From JBEKYD01 sp049509915 (GTDB lineage Bacteria; Acidobacteriota; Terriglobia; Bryobacterales; Bryobacteraceae): 30,102 nt of DNA. The stretch covers positions 1-30,102 of the forward strand of contig JBEKZL010000056.1 of NCBI GenBank assembly GCA_049509915.1, given 5' to 3'. The position numbers and the translations under genes are program-made. Every line of letters begins with the position of its first letter. Position 1 is the first letter of the stretch. Below the pieces are notes generated by a model. That model was not told the DNA's origin and ran no database searches. It worked only from the letters and a program-made list of their open reading frames with translations. Below, piece after piece: positions 7,259 through 15,553 of the stretch.

Positions 7259-7400
7259 GCCGCAACCCCCCGACGGTCGCGTCACGCGTACCGCGTGTTT
7301 GCAGCCACTTGCCAAGCCGCGGCAGGGAGCGCAAGCGCCGGGCCTCGGCGGCGAGTTTTTCCAGGCGATCGCGAACATCGAGAGAAGGTGTGAGGCTCAC
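7254..7400 (-). CDS. Possible 48-residue small protein
   Basis: A GTG-initiated frame encodes 48 residues with a protein-like, amphipathic, basic character (DVRDRLEKLAAEARRLRSL then PRLGKWLQTRGTRD). It lies between cydB and the TMTC-like gene, ends about 10 bp before the latter and has only a weak GGGG upstream. I recognise no family. It could also be the tail of a decayed gene, since the 7401-7508 sequence before it is not convincingly coding. Confidence 0.25.
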   Translation of the reverse strand: MSLTPSLDVRDRLEKLAAEARRLRSLPRLGKWLQTRGTRDATVGGLRL

Positions 7401-7508
7401 GGCCCCATAATAAGGCAACCCATAACCCGTGCATGGCCACGTTCGCGGCGTGCACGGCGGGGAGACAGGCCGGCCAGACGGAAAAGAACGGCGACAAGAT
7501 CGCCGGCG

Positions 7509-8555
7509 CTACGAAGCTCCCACCTTCCCCGCGAAGCTTCGATATGTATAAACGAAGTAACCCGTGGCCAGCAGGATTCCCGGAATGAACCAGGCCAGCC
7601 CTACTCCCAGGCCATAGCTGCCGGCGGCGGCATTCGAAATCGTCAGCGACAGGTTGGGGGCCGAGTTTGCCGGCAGCACGCAGGGATAAATGCCCGCGGC
7701 CGCGCTAGCTAAGAGTCCGACGAGCAAGGCGGAGGAGCCGAGGAAGCGCCGCCGGCCGACTCTGCCCACGCGAGACTCCAACAGGCCCACCCATCCGAGC
7801 GCCGGAAAGACAAGCGTCCAAGGGCGCTCGGCAAAGCCGATTTTCAATAGCGGCTGGACCCAAAAACTGGCGATGGTGACGGCGACAACGACTGCCGCGA
7901 CCGGCCACCACAGCCAGTGAGCCCAGGCTGTAGCGCGGTGTTGCACCTCGCCTTCCGTCTTCATCGCTACCCACAGTGCGCCATGCCGGGCCAGCACCAC
8001 CAGCGTGGCCACGCCCACCAGCAGGGTATACCAATCCAGGATTCCCACGGCAGTTTGGCCGGTCCGGCCGGTGCGGAAATCGGTCCACAACGGCAAGAAG
8101 AAATCGCCCTTGGCGTCGAGCGGCACCCCGCGCACGACGTTGCCCAGCGCGGCGCCGAAGAAGATGGCGAGTAAAGCGCTGGCCAGCGAAAAACCGGCGT
8201 CCCAAAACGGTTCCCACACGGCGCTGTGCAGATGGCTGCGAAATTCGATGGAAATGCCGCGCAGGATCAGCAGCCACAATACCATCATGAGCGGCAGATA
8301 AAAGCCGCTGAAACTGGAAGCGTAGACGGCGGGAAAGGCGAAGTAAAGCGTGCCGCCGCCGGCCAGCAGCCAGACCTCGTTGGCATCCCAGACCGGGCCG
8401 ATGGAAGCCAGCACGGCGCGGCGTTGGGCGTCGGTGCGCGCCACCAGCAGGTGCAGAACGCCGGCGCCCAAATCGAAACCGTCCAGCACGACATAGGCGG
8501 CGATCATGGCCACCACGAGGCAGAACCACACCGTAGGAAGTATCGATGCAGGCAT
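7509..8555 (-). CDS. cydB: Cytochrome bd-type ubiquinol oxidase subunit II
   Basis: The 348-residue protein is an all-helical membrane protein with the CydB hallmarks near the N-terminus: VVLDGFDLGAGVLHLL, IGPVWDANEVWLLAGGGTLYFAFP, and LILRGISIEFRSH. CydB pairs with CydA to form the bd oxidase, which reduces oxygen to water with quinol electrons at high oxygen affinity without pumping protons. It starts 3 bp after the cydA stop, so the two are translationally linked. The length is slightly short of the usual 370-380 residues, as in many cyanide-insensitive-type enzymes. No cydX or cydDC is visible nearby. Confidence 0.95.
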   Translation of the reverse strand: MPASILPTVWFCLVVAMIAAYVVLDGFDLGAGVLHLLVARTDAQRRAVLASIGPVWDANEVWLLAGGGTLYFAFPAVYASSFSGFYLPLMMVLWLLILRGISIEFRSHLHSAVWEPFWDAGFSLASALLAIFFGAALGNVVRGVPLDAKGDFFLPLWTDFRTGRTGQTAVGILDWYTLLVGVATLVVLARHGALWVAMKTEGEVQHRATAWAHWLWWPVAAVVVAVTIASFWVQPLLKIGFAERPWTLVFPALGWVGLLESRVGRVGRRRFLGSSALLVGLLASAAAGIYPCVLPANSAPNLSLTISNAAAGSYGLGVGLAWFIPGILLATGYFVYTYRSFAGKVGAS

Positions 8556-8558
8556 GGC

Positions 8559-9878
8559 TCAGGCAGCCTCCGGTCCGTGTTCGATCTCGCGGCCCACCAG
8601 AAACAGAAAGAGCATCGCCAGAATGGCGTACGTGCCCATAAAACCCAGCAGGGTGAAAAGTGCGTTGCCGGCGGAAACGCGGGGCGAAAAGCCGTTCTGG
8701 GTGCGCATGACTCCGTAGATCAGCCAGGGCTGGCGCCCCAGTTCGGCGGTCATCCAGCCGGCCGTGGTAGCGATATAAGGAAACGGCATCGCCAGCATCA
8801 GCACCCACAGTAACGCACGCGAGCCATACAGGAAACCGCGCCAGACGCCGACCGCGGCCACGATCATGACTGCGGCCAGCAGCGTGCCGAGTCCCACCAT
8901 GATGTGATAGCTGTAATAGAGCAGCGGTACATTGTCCGGCCAGGTGTCGTGCGGAAACGCGTCCAACCCCTTCACCTCGGCCCCCCAGCGCCGATAAGTC
9001 AGGAAACTCAGCGCGCGCGGTACGGTCAGCGGATTGTCCAACTGCTCTCGTTCGATATCCGGTTGCCCCAGAATCGCCAACGGAGCGCCGGCCTCGGTGT
9101 GGAACTGGCCCTCCATCGCCGCCAGCGTCACCGGCTGGCTCTCCAGTACGCCGCGGGCCTGGCCATCTCCGGTGGGAAACGGCAGCAGCAGGGTCGAAAC
9201 CATACCGGCGATCGCGCCCCAGCGCACGAAGGTGCGGCCGTACGCTTCGTGCCGGCCGGTCAGCAAGTAGAACGCGCCCACCGCGGCCATGACGAAGCTG
9301 GCCGTTGCCACCGAGGCCGTCATGTTGTGCAGGTACTGCCAGAACACCCACGGATTGGCGAGCAGCTTCCAGAAACTATCGAGCTGAGCCATGCCGGCGC
9401 CATCCATATGATAACCCGTCGGATGTTGCATCCATGCGTCGGTGGCGATGATGAAGAAGCCCGAGAGCCACGATCCGAGAAACACCAAAAACGCGGCCAA
9501 CCAGTGCGCTTTCGGCCCCAGCCGTTTTTCGCCGAAAAGAAACGCGCCCAGGAAAGAGGATTCGAGGAAGAAGGAGAAGACCCCTTCCATGGCCAGCGTC
9601 TGTCCGATCACGCCGCCGGCGGCTCTTGAAAACCGCGACCAGTTGGTGCCGAACTGAAACTCCATGGGAATTCCGGTTACCACCCCCATGGCGAAGTTGA
9701 CGGCGAAAATCTTAGCCCAGAAGCGCGCGGCCCGATGGTAATGCTCATCGCCAGTTCGGATGGCAACCGTTTTTAGAATCACGATCAACAGAGCCAACCC
9801 CATAGTCAATTGCGGAAACAGGTAATGGAACGTGATGGTGAATGCGAAGTGGAGGCGGTGAAGAGTGAGTGCGTCCAT
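8559..9878 (-). CDS. cydA: Cytochrome bd-type ubiquinol oxidase subunit I
   Basis: The 439-residue protein shows the CydA signatures: LHRLHFAFTITFHYLFPQL at the N-terminus with the haem-ligating His, FQFGTNWSRFSRAAGGVIG, AMEGVFSFFLESSFLGAFLF, and the C-terminal GRQPWLIYGVMRT. The quinol-binding loop between the central helices (about residues 240-320) is short, as in the CIO-type, Q-loop-truncated subfamily rather than the long-loop E. coli type. The ATG start gives the standard N-terminus. The upstream bases are pyrimidine-rich without a Shine-Dalgarno. It is divergent from the 134-residue gene at 9933, and the two share a 54-bp promoter region. Confidence 0.95.
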   Translation of the reverse strand: MDALTLHRLHFAFTITFHYLFPQLTMGLALLIVILKTVAIRTGDEHYHRAARFWAKIFAVNFAMGVVTGIPMEFQFGTNWSRFSRAAGGVIGQTLAMEGVFSFFLESSFLGAFLFGEKRLGPKAHWLAAFLVFLGSWLSGFFIIATDAWMQHPTGYHMDGAGMAQLDSFWKLLANPWVFWQYLHNMTASVATASFVMAAVGAFYLLTGRHEAYGRTFVRWGAIAGMVSTLLLPFPTGDGQARGVLESQPVTLAAMEGQFHTEAGAPLAILGQPDIEREQLDNPLTVPRALSFLTYRRWGAEVKGLDAFPHDTWPDNVPLLYYSYHIMVGLGTLLAAVMIVAAVGVWRGFLYGSRALLWVLMLAMPFPYIATTAGWMTAELGRQPWLIYGVMRTQNGFSPRVSAGNALFTLLGFMGTYAILAMLFLFLVGREIEHGPEAA

Positions 9879-9932
9879 AGGGAAAAACCGATGTAAGCTA
9901 CCATCCTAGCGCCCCGGCTCTGGCAAACTGAA

Positions 9933-10337
9933 GTGATGAGCTTTCTCGACAACCTGGAGAACAACCTGAAGAGTCTGGAATCGCACGAAGAGGGTCAGGA
10001 TTCCGCTGAGCGCGAGGTGCGTCAGCGTGCCCGTGAGCGGGCCCGGGCCCAGGCGGCCGCTCCTTACGCCGAAGAGCTCAGGAAAAGTCCCTTCACCGAG
10101 GAGTTGCTGCGGCAAACCACCCGCGTGGGACACGCCGTGCGAACAAAAATTCACGTGGCCTGGCTGGGCGCCATCCTGCGCCTGGAGGCCCGCGAGCGGC
10201 GCCTGGAACTGCGTCCCACCGCGGCCGGCGTAGTGGCCGTCAGCATCGAAGAGGGCAGGGAAGTCCGTTCCGAACCGGTCGACCTGGCCGGCGATCCAGC
10301 CGTCCTGCTGCGCTCCTGGCTGGGGATTGCCTCCTAA
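9933..10337 (+). CDS. Conserved hypothetical protein, charged N-terminus
   Basis: The 134-residue protein begins with an acidic/basic coiled-coil-prone stretch (about residues 2-50, NLENNLKSLESHEEGQD and REVRQRARERARAQ) and continues with a compact alpha/beta part (residues 65-134). It has no signal peptide or membrane segment, so it is probably cytosolic. I do not recognise a family. Translation can start at GTG 9933 or the adjacent ATG 9936; neither has a strong ribosome site. Its stop codon overlaps the stop of the convergent minus-strand gene by 2 bp. The divergent position next to cydAB is the only functional hint. Confidence 0.7.
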   Translation: MMSFLDNLENNLKSLESHEEGQDSAEREVRQRARERARAQAAAPYAEELRKSPFTEELLRQTTRVGHAVRTKIHVAWLGAILRLEARERRLELRPTAAGVVAVSIEEGREVRSEPVDLAGDPAVLLRSWLGIAS

Positions 10338-11485
10338 GCCCGGGGCCAGGTTGGAGCCGGTTCCCAGTTCACTACGGCCGCGCTGACCGGTTCCCGGCCC
10401 ACGGCGACCATGTCGAACAGCGACGCCGAGCGATATTTCAGCACGCGCTGGTTCCTCGCCGCGCTCAGCGAAAGCAGCCGGATCACCGCCATGTCGCCGG
10501 ATTGGCGGTTCAGCACCAGGGCGTACTGTTGATCCGGCGTCACCAGGATGAAGCCGGGCTCGCGGCCGACTTCCACCACCGCCGCCAGGTTCTCGGTGAG
10601 CATGTCGAGCGCCGTCACCGTGCCCGTATCCGGATTGGCCGCCAGCAGATAGCCCGGTTTGCCTTCGGCCACGGCCATGGCGCCGGGAGCCTTCCCCGCC
10701 AGCGAGGTTTGCCAGATCTCGTTGTGCGAAGGAAAGACCACCGTTACCGCGTCCATGCCGTCGCCGCTGATGAACAGCCAGTCATCGGCGTTGCTGCAGA
10801 AATTGCGCGGAGCCAGGGGCAGCGGCAGCCGAACCACGGTCTTTCCGCTGGCCACGTCGAGAACCGTGATGCTGCGCTCCGGCCGGTTGCCGGTCAATAG
10901 CGTTTCACCGTCCCAGCGAAAGTGCAGCAGGGACGGCTCGGCCGCGATCTCGACGGTGCGCTCCACTTTGCCGCGTTGGAGCGATACCAGCGCGATGGAG
11001 TGTTCCCGCCAGTTGGCCACCGCGGCGTGCCCCAGTTTGTCGACGGAGAAGATATCGGCGGCTGGAACCGGGATGCGGCGGCCGGCGCGGGCATTCTCCA
11101 GCGGAATTTCGACCAGCGCCGACGGATCGCGCGTCAGCACCCAAACGGCGCCGGGCTTGAGCGCCAGATGCATCCCCACCGCCGTATTGCCCACCTTGAT
11201 CCGGCGCGTCACGTTCAGCGTGAGCGCGTCGATCTCGTACACCGTGCCGGCGTCCGGAGCCAGGGCGAAAGCGCGCGGCCGCAATGGATCGGCCACCACT
11301 GCCGCCGGCGCAGCATCGAGCGAAATCTCCTTGCGCAGATGAAAGTTGCTCAGGTCCACCACGCCCAGAGTCTTGTCCTCCCGGTTGGCTACCATGCAAT
11401 AACCCTGGTACCCGGTGGCTTTCGGGCGCCCGCAACCCGCGGCCATGGCGATCGATCCGGCCAGCCAGGCGCGCCGCGAGATCAT
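10334..11485 (-). CDS. Tat-exported lipoprotein-like YncE-type beta-propeller
   Basis: Translation most likely starts at the ATG overlapping the galT stop (ATGA), giving 383 residues; the longer frame has 25 extra residues lacking any family character. The N-terminus MISRRAWLAGSIAMAAGCG combines a twin-arginine motif with an LxxC-like lipobox (AAGC), suggesting Tat export and lipidation. The body is a seven-bladed-type propeller of about 45-residue repeats such as TLGVVDLSNFHLRKEISL, TVYEIDALTLNVTRRIKVG and SITVLDVASGKTVVRLPL, as in YncE/lactonase-like surface proteins. The start overlap indicates translational coupling to galT, although a functional link to galactose metabolism is not evident. 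The ligand is unknown. Confidence 0.75.
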   Translation of the reverse strand: MISRRAWLAGSIAMAAGCGRPKATGYQGYCMVANREDKTLGVVDLSNFHLRKEISLDAAPAAVVADPLRPRAFALAPDAGTVYEIDALTLNVTRRIKVGNTAVGMHLALKPGAVWVLTRDPSALVEIPLENARAGRRIPVPAADIFSVDKLGHAAVANWREHSIALVSLQRGKVERTVEIAAEPSLLHFRWDGETLLTGNRPERSITVLDVASGKTVVRLPLPLAPRNFCSNADDWLFISGDGMDAVTVVFPSHNEIWQTSLAGKAPGAMAVAEGKPGYLLAANPDTGTVTALDMLTENLAAVVEVGREPGFILVTPDQQYALVLNRQSGDMAVIRLLSLSAARNQRVLKYRSASLFDMVAVGREPVSAAVVNWEPAPTWPRA

Positions 11486-12483
11486 CCCAGGCTCGCTTCC
11501 CGGAGGAACCGCGCCGATTCCTCGGGCGGCGTCGGATTGATGTAGAAACCCGTGCCCCATTCGAAACCCGCAATTCGCGTCAGCCGCGGCGCGATCTCGA
11601 TGTGCCAGTGGTAATGGGCCAGCGGGCCCTCCTGCACCGGCGCGCTGTGCACGATGAAATTATAAGCCGGACGCTCCAGAGCCTTATTGATCTTGCGCAG
11701 TGTCGAGCGCAGCATCCAGGCCAGGTTTTCGAGAGTGGGCCCGTCGGACGATTCGAAATGAGAAGCGTGGCGTTTGGGCAGTATCCAGGTTTCGAACGGA
11801 AAGCGCGGCGCGTAGGGTTCGATCACGACGAAGCGGTCGGTTTCCGACACCAGGCGCAGCCCGGCGGCGCTCTCCTGGGTGACGATGTCGCAATAAATGC
11901 AGCGCTCTTTTTGCTCGTAGAACTGCAAAGCGCCGTCGATCTCTTCCTTGACGTTTTCTGGAACCAGCGGCAGCGCGATCAATTGCGAATGGGGATGTTC
12001 CAGCGAGGCCCCGGCGGCTTCGCCATGATTCTTGAACAAAATGATGTAGCGGAAACGATGGTCGCGCTTCAGATCGTTCACCCGGTCCTGAAACGCGCGC
12101 AACACTTCCTGGATCTGCGGCTCCGGCATTTCGCTCCAACTGGCGCCGTGGTCGGGCGTCTCGATGACGATTTCGTGCGCCCCAACGCCATTCATCTTGT
12201 CGTACATGCCCTCGCCCTGCCGGTCGAGATCGCCCTCGATGCGCAGCGCCGGAAACTTGTTGGGCACCACCCGCACCCGCCAACCCGGTTCGTCGCGCCC
12301 GCCGCTCGAGCGGTAAGCCAGCACCTCCGGCGGCGTCTTCGCCTCGTTGCCCGCATCGAAAGGGCACAGGGCCGCGGCAGGCGGAGCGATCGGCCGGCGA
12401 ATGAAATCGGTGGGCCGTCGGGAGCGTTCGTTGGCGATGATCACCCAACGTCCCGTGATCGGGTCTTTACGAAGCTGGGGCAA
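11482..12483 (-). CDS. galT: Galactose-1-phosphate uridylyltransferase
   Basis: The 333-residue protein has the standard GalT opening (MPQLRKDPITGRWVIIANER) and the HIT-superfamily catalytic block HPHSQ (in ASLEHPHSQLIALP, about residue 160). The later HYHWHIEIAPRL supplies further active-site histidines. It transfers UMP from UDP-glucose to galactose-1-phosphate in the Leloir pathway. The start is TTG; it is supported by a GAGGAG ribosome site about 8 bp upstream and by the family N-terminus. The CYCDI segment (about residue 190) fits the metal-site cysteines of bacterial GalT. galK and galE are not in the window. Confidence 0.94.
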   Translation of the reverse strand: MPQLRKDPITGRWVIIANERSRRPTDFIRRPIAPPAAALCPFDAGNEAKTPPEVLAYRSSGGRDEPGWRVRVVPNKFPALRIEGDLDRQGEGMYDKMNGVGAHEIVIETPDHGASWSEMPEPQIQEVLRAFQDRVNDLKRDHRFRYIILFKNHGEAAGASLEHPHSQLIALPLVPENVKEEIDGALQFYEQKERCIYCDIVTQESAAGLRLVSETDRFVVIEPYAPRFPFETWILPKRHASHFESSDGPTLENLAWMLRSTLRKINKALERPAYNFIVHSAPVQEGPLAHYHWHIEIAPRLTRIAGFEWGTGFYINPTPPEESARFLREASLG

Positions 12484-12560
12484 GACGGCAAACTCCTCGC
12501 GCTAGGTGGTCCATAAGACTTAAGATTATAGCGGTATTCGCGGGAGGTCCCGCTGCCGCC

Positions 12561-13199
12561 CTAAGCCACCGTCGCGTGTACCGGGGCCGCGATTCGCGCC
12601 GCCGTCAGGATGGTTTCCACGGCGATTTCGTCGCCGCAGCGGGTATTGAGCATCAGGTCGTACAAGCGCAGGTCGCCCCACTGCCGGCCGAAGAATTTAT
12701 GAATGTAGGCGGCCCGCTCGGCGTCTTTTCCCGCGATATGCTCGACCAGGCTGGCGACGCCGCCCACGCGTTCCGCCACCCGCCGCTTGCGCAACTCCAT
12801 CGGTGCGTATAGGAACACCCGGAAAGTTCGCGGATGGCCCTCCAGAACGCACTGTGCTCCGCGGCCCACGATGACGCAGTTTCCGGCTTCCGCGGCGTGC
12901 TCGATGATCCGGCGTGTCAGCTTGGCCATGGTCCGGGCGTCCAACAGATCGGCATCGGAAAGGCCGCTCGGCCACTCTCCGCTGCCCTGCCAAATGGCCC
13001 GCAGCAAAGCCGCCAGCCAGGGATCGCACCTTTCGTCGAACTGCTCGACAACATGCGGTTCGACGTTCGCCGTCCTGGCTACTTCATTTACTAACTCGCG
13101 ATCCAGCAGCCGCCACCCGAGCCGGTCCGCCAGCATTCGCCCAATGGTCGCACCACCGCTTCCGAACTCCCGGGCGATGGCGATGACGCGGATACTCAC
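12561..13199 (-). CDS. Cytidylate-kinase-like family protein
   Basis: The 212-residue protein opens with IAIAREFGSGGATIGRMLA, a P-loop variant typical of the cytidylate-kinase-like family, and has the adenylate/cytidylate-kinase-like CVIVGRGAQCVLEGH and RVFLYAPMELRKRRVAE blocks (residues about 110-145). Family members are presumed P-loop nucleotide kinases, but the true substrate is unproven; it is not the canonical Cmk, which is longer at the NMP-binding region. An in-frame ATG gives the family start. The gene lies between galT and the M13 peptidase gene, with separate intergenic gaps of about 78 and 81 bp, so co-transcription is uncertain. Confidence 0.85.
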   Translation of the reverse strand: MSIRVIAIAREFGSGGATIGRMLADRLGWRLLDRELVNEVARTANVEPHVVEQFDERCDPWLAALLRAIWQGSGEWPSGLSDADLLDARTMAKLTRRIIEHAAEAGNCVIVGRGAQCVLEGHPRTFRVFLYAPMELRKRRVAERVGGVASLVEHIAGKDAERAAYIHKFFGRQWGDLRLYDLMLNTRCGDEIAVETILTAARIAAPVHATVA

Positions 13200-13225
13200 T
13201 TTTCGCGCCTCCTAGCTTCAACGTA

Positions 13226-13243
13226 ACGCTTTTCACTAAGCGT
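13226..13243. repeat. Small perfect hairpin between two minus-strand genes
   Basis: ACGCTT and AAGCGT form a 6-bp stem with a 6-base loop, 27 bases before the cytidylate-kinase-like start codon. No U-run follows on the minus strand, so it may be an operator or a chance palindrome rather than a terminator for the upstream peptidase gene. Confidence 0.3.
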
Positions 13244-13280
13244 GGAAAGCGGGCAGGTGCGTCGCGCGGAAAGCTCCCCG

Positions 13281-15362
13281 CTACCAAACTCTACACGCGT
13301 TCGCCCGCACCATCGGGTCGCCGGCCTTGCACGAAAATGCCTTGCCGAATTCCGGCAGGTTCGAGACCACTCCGTTGATCCGGTACTCGCCGGGCGAATG
13401 GCTGTCGGTGAGGGCGTGCAGGCGCTTCGACTCGGGCCGTTCCTCGCCGCAGGCCCACTGCGCCATGCCGATGAAAAAGCGTTGATCGGGCGTGAAGCCG
13501 TCCACCGGCGCCAGCGTCTTGTCCTTGGTCGCCTCTTTCCACGCCATGTAGGCCAGCAGCGTGCCGCCCAGGTCGGCCACGTCTTCGCCCAGGGTCAGCT
13601 TGCCGTTGATTTTGACGTCGTCCACCACGGTGTATTGCGAATATTGATTCGAAACGCAGGCGGCGCGCTGGACGAACGCGTCTGCGTCTTGTTTGGTCCA
13701 CCAGTCTTTCAGATTCCCGTGGGCGTCGAACTGGCGGCCTTCGTCGTCGAAGCCGTGGGTCAATTCATGCCCGATGGTGGCGCCGGTGTTGCCGTAGTTG
13801 GGCGCATCGTCCATCTTGGGATCGAATAGCGGCGGCTCCAGCACGCCGGCCGGAAAGTTGATGTCGTTCATCTGCGGGTCGTAGTAGGCGTTCACCGTGG
13901 GCGGCGTCATTCCCCATTCGCTGCGGTCCACGGGCTTGCCGATTTTGTTCAGGTCACGGCGGGTTTCGAATACCGCGCAGCGGACGGCGTCGCCGGCGTA
14001 ATCGCCGGCCACGATGTCAACCGAACTGTAGTCGCGCCAATGGTCCGGGTAGCCGATCTTGTTTACCACGCCGTGCAGTTTTTCGAGCGCCTTCTGCTTG
14101 GTGGCATCCCCCATCCAGGCGATCTGGCGAATATCGGTTTCCATGGCTTGCTCGATCTGGCGCGTCATGGCTACGGCGCTGGCCTTGGTTTCGGGGGTGA
14201 AGGTATGGGCCACAAACACCTCGCCCAGCGCTTCGCCCAAGTCGCGATCCACCCGCCGCACGCAGCGCTTCCAGCGCGGCTCCATCTCCTTCACCCCGCG
14301 CAGATACTTGTTGTTGAAGTCGAAGTCCGCCTCCACGAAGGCTTTCCCGAGGTAGGGCGCGCGGTCGCTCAGCAGGTGCCAGCGCAGATAAGTGCGCCAG
14401 TCCGCAACCGGCCGCGCGGCCAGCAGCTTTTCCATCTCTTTGTAGAATGCCGGCTCGGTGACGTTGACTACGTCCGGCGCGGCGAGCCCCAGCGTCTTCC
14501 AGTACTCCGGCCAGCCGAAATGGGGGGTCAGCTTTTCGGCCTCCGCACGCGAAAGCTTGTGGAAGAGCTTATACGGATCGCGCAGTTCCACTCGGGTGAG
14601 CGACGCCTCGGCCAGATCGGTCTCGATCGCCATTACCGTCTCGGCTTCGCTTCGCGCCGCGGCCTCGCCGTCGCCCGCCAGCCGCAGCATCCGCGCCACG
14701 AACTCCAGGTAGCGCGCCCGGGTTTCCACCGATTTGGCGTCGGTCTTCACATAATAATCGCGGTCCGGCAGGCCCAGCCCACCGGCGCTGGCGAAGGCGA
14801 TGACGCGCTCGGAATCGGCAAAATCCTGGGAAGATCCGAAGCCGAACAGGTACCGCTCCGCACGGTTCGAGCCCATGTGCAGCCGCGCCAGAAGCGGCGC
14901 CAGATCGCGAGTTTGCCCGAGCGTCGCAATCTGCCGCAGGGCGTCGTCGATTGGCCGCGTGCCGGCTTTCTCGATGGCATCTTCGTCCATGCAGGCGGCG
15001 AAATAATCGCCGATCTTCTGTTCGTTGGAGGTTCGGTTCGCGCCGCCTTTCCCAAGCTGACGCAGCAGCCCCCACAGGTACTGCATGTTTTCGGTGGTCA
15101 GTCTGCCGTAGACGTCCCAGCGCGGCTGGTCGGGCGGAATCGGATTCAGCACGCTCCAGTTCCCGCAGGCGAATTTGTAGAAGTCCACGCACGGGTCCGC
15201 CGCGCGGTCAAGAAATTTCAGCTCCAGGCTGGGCGTGTACGGCAGTCCGGTCAGCGGACGGTCCCCGGACTGTGCCACCCCAAGCGGCGGCACCAGAAAA
15301 CAGGCGGCAAGCCAGATAAAGGATTTCACCAGCCGAGGGTACCACGGCCGGGCCGTGGCCAA
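13281..15362 (-). CDS. M13-family zinc metallopeptidase (PepO/neprilysin-like)
   Basis: The protein (693 residues from the TTG at 15362; a GTG at 15329 is an alternative) has a hydrophobic N-terminal signal (FIWLAACFLVPPLGVAQ) and the M13 layout: DPCVDFYKFACGNW near the N-terminus, AYYDPQMNDINFPAGVLEPP, the zinc-binding HELTH at about residues 532-536, then GEDVADLGG supplying the third ligand Glu, and the C-terminal block with CRVW as the last four residues. The catalytic residues are all present, so it should be an active oligopeptidase in the periplasm or on the surface. M13 peptidases occur in many copies in Acidobacteria. Neither start has a clear ribosome site. It is divergent from the glycosyltransferase gene. 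Confidence 0.93.
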   Translation of the reverse strand: MATARPWYPRLVKSFIWLAACFLVPPLGVAQSGDRPLTGLPYTPSLELKFLDRAADPCVDFYKFACGNWSVLNPIPPDQPRWDVYGRLTTENMQYLWGLLRQLGKGGANRTSNEQKIGDYFAACMDEDAIEKAGTRPIDDALRQIATLGQTRDLAPLLARLHMGSNRAERYLFGFGSSQDFADSERVIAFASAGGLGLPDRDYYVKTDAKSVETRARYLEFVARMLRLAGDGEAAARSEAETVMAIETDLAEASLTRVELRDPYKLFHKLSRAEAEKLTPHFGWPEYWKTLGLAAPDVVNVTEPAFYKEMEKLLAARPVADWRTYLRWHLLSDRAPYLGKAFVEADFDFNNKYLRGVKEMEPRWKRCVRRVDRDLGEALGEVFVAHTFTPETKASAVAMTRQIEQAMETDIRQIAWMGDATKQKALEKLHGVVNKIGYPDHWRDYSSVDIVAGDYAGDAVRCAVFETRRDLNKIGKPVDRSEWGMTPPTVNAYYDPQMNDINFPAGVLEPPLFDPKMDDAPNYGNTGATIGHELTHGFDDEGRQFDAHGNLKDWWTKQDADAFVQRAACVSNQYSQYTVVDDVKINGKLTLGEDVADLGGTLLAYMAWKEATKDKTLAPVDGFTPDQRFFIGMAQWACGEERPESKRLHALTDSHSPGEYRINGVVSNLPEFGKAFSCKAGDPMVRANACRVW

Positions 15363-15553
15363 TGAAACGTTTTTCGGTCACAGAACCAGCAAATTTTCTA
15401 TTGCCGCCACAATCTAAATAACTTACCTTCACTGCGACGTTTTCTGGCGTTGCCTTTTCCGAATGCCGCCGGTCTAGCATGGGGGCAGCGGGAGAGCCCT
15501 TCGGCCCGTAAGTCTGGAGCCCTCTCGAATTCAAACCAGAAAAGGTCCTATCG

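Noticed and set aside
7282..7497. 71-residue minus-strand frame with HAANVAMHGLWVALLWG
   Set aside because: The hydrophobic stretch looked like a membrane-protein remnant, but the frame turns into Arg/Pro-rich sequence and competes with the more protein-like 48-residue frame.
14040..15365. 441-residue plus-strand open frame
   Set aside because: It is the antisense shadow of the M13 peptidase gene, has no start signal and has an Arg/Gln/Gly/Val-rich composition typical of shadow frames.
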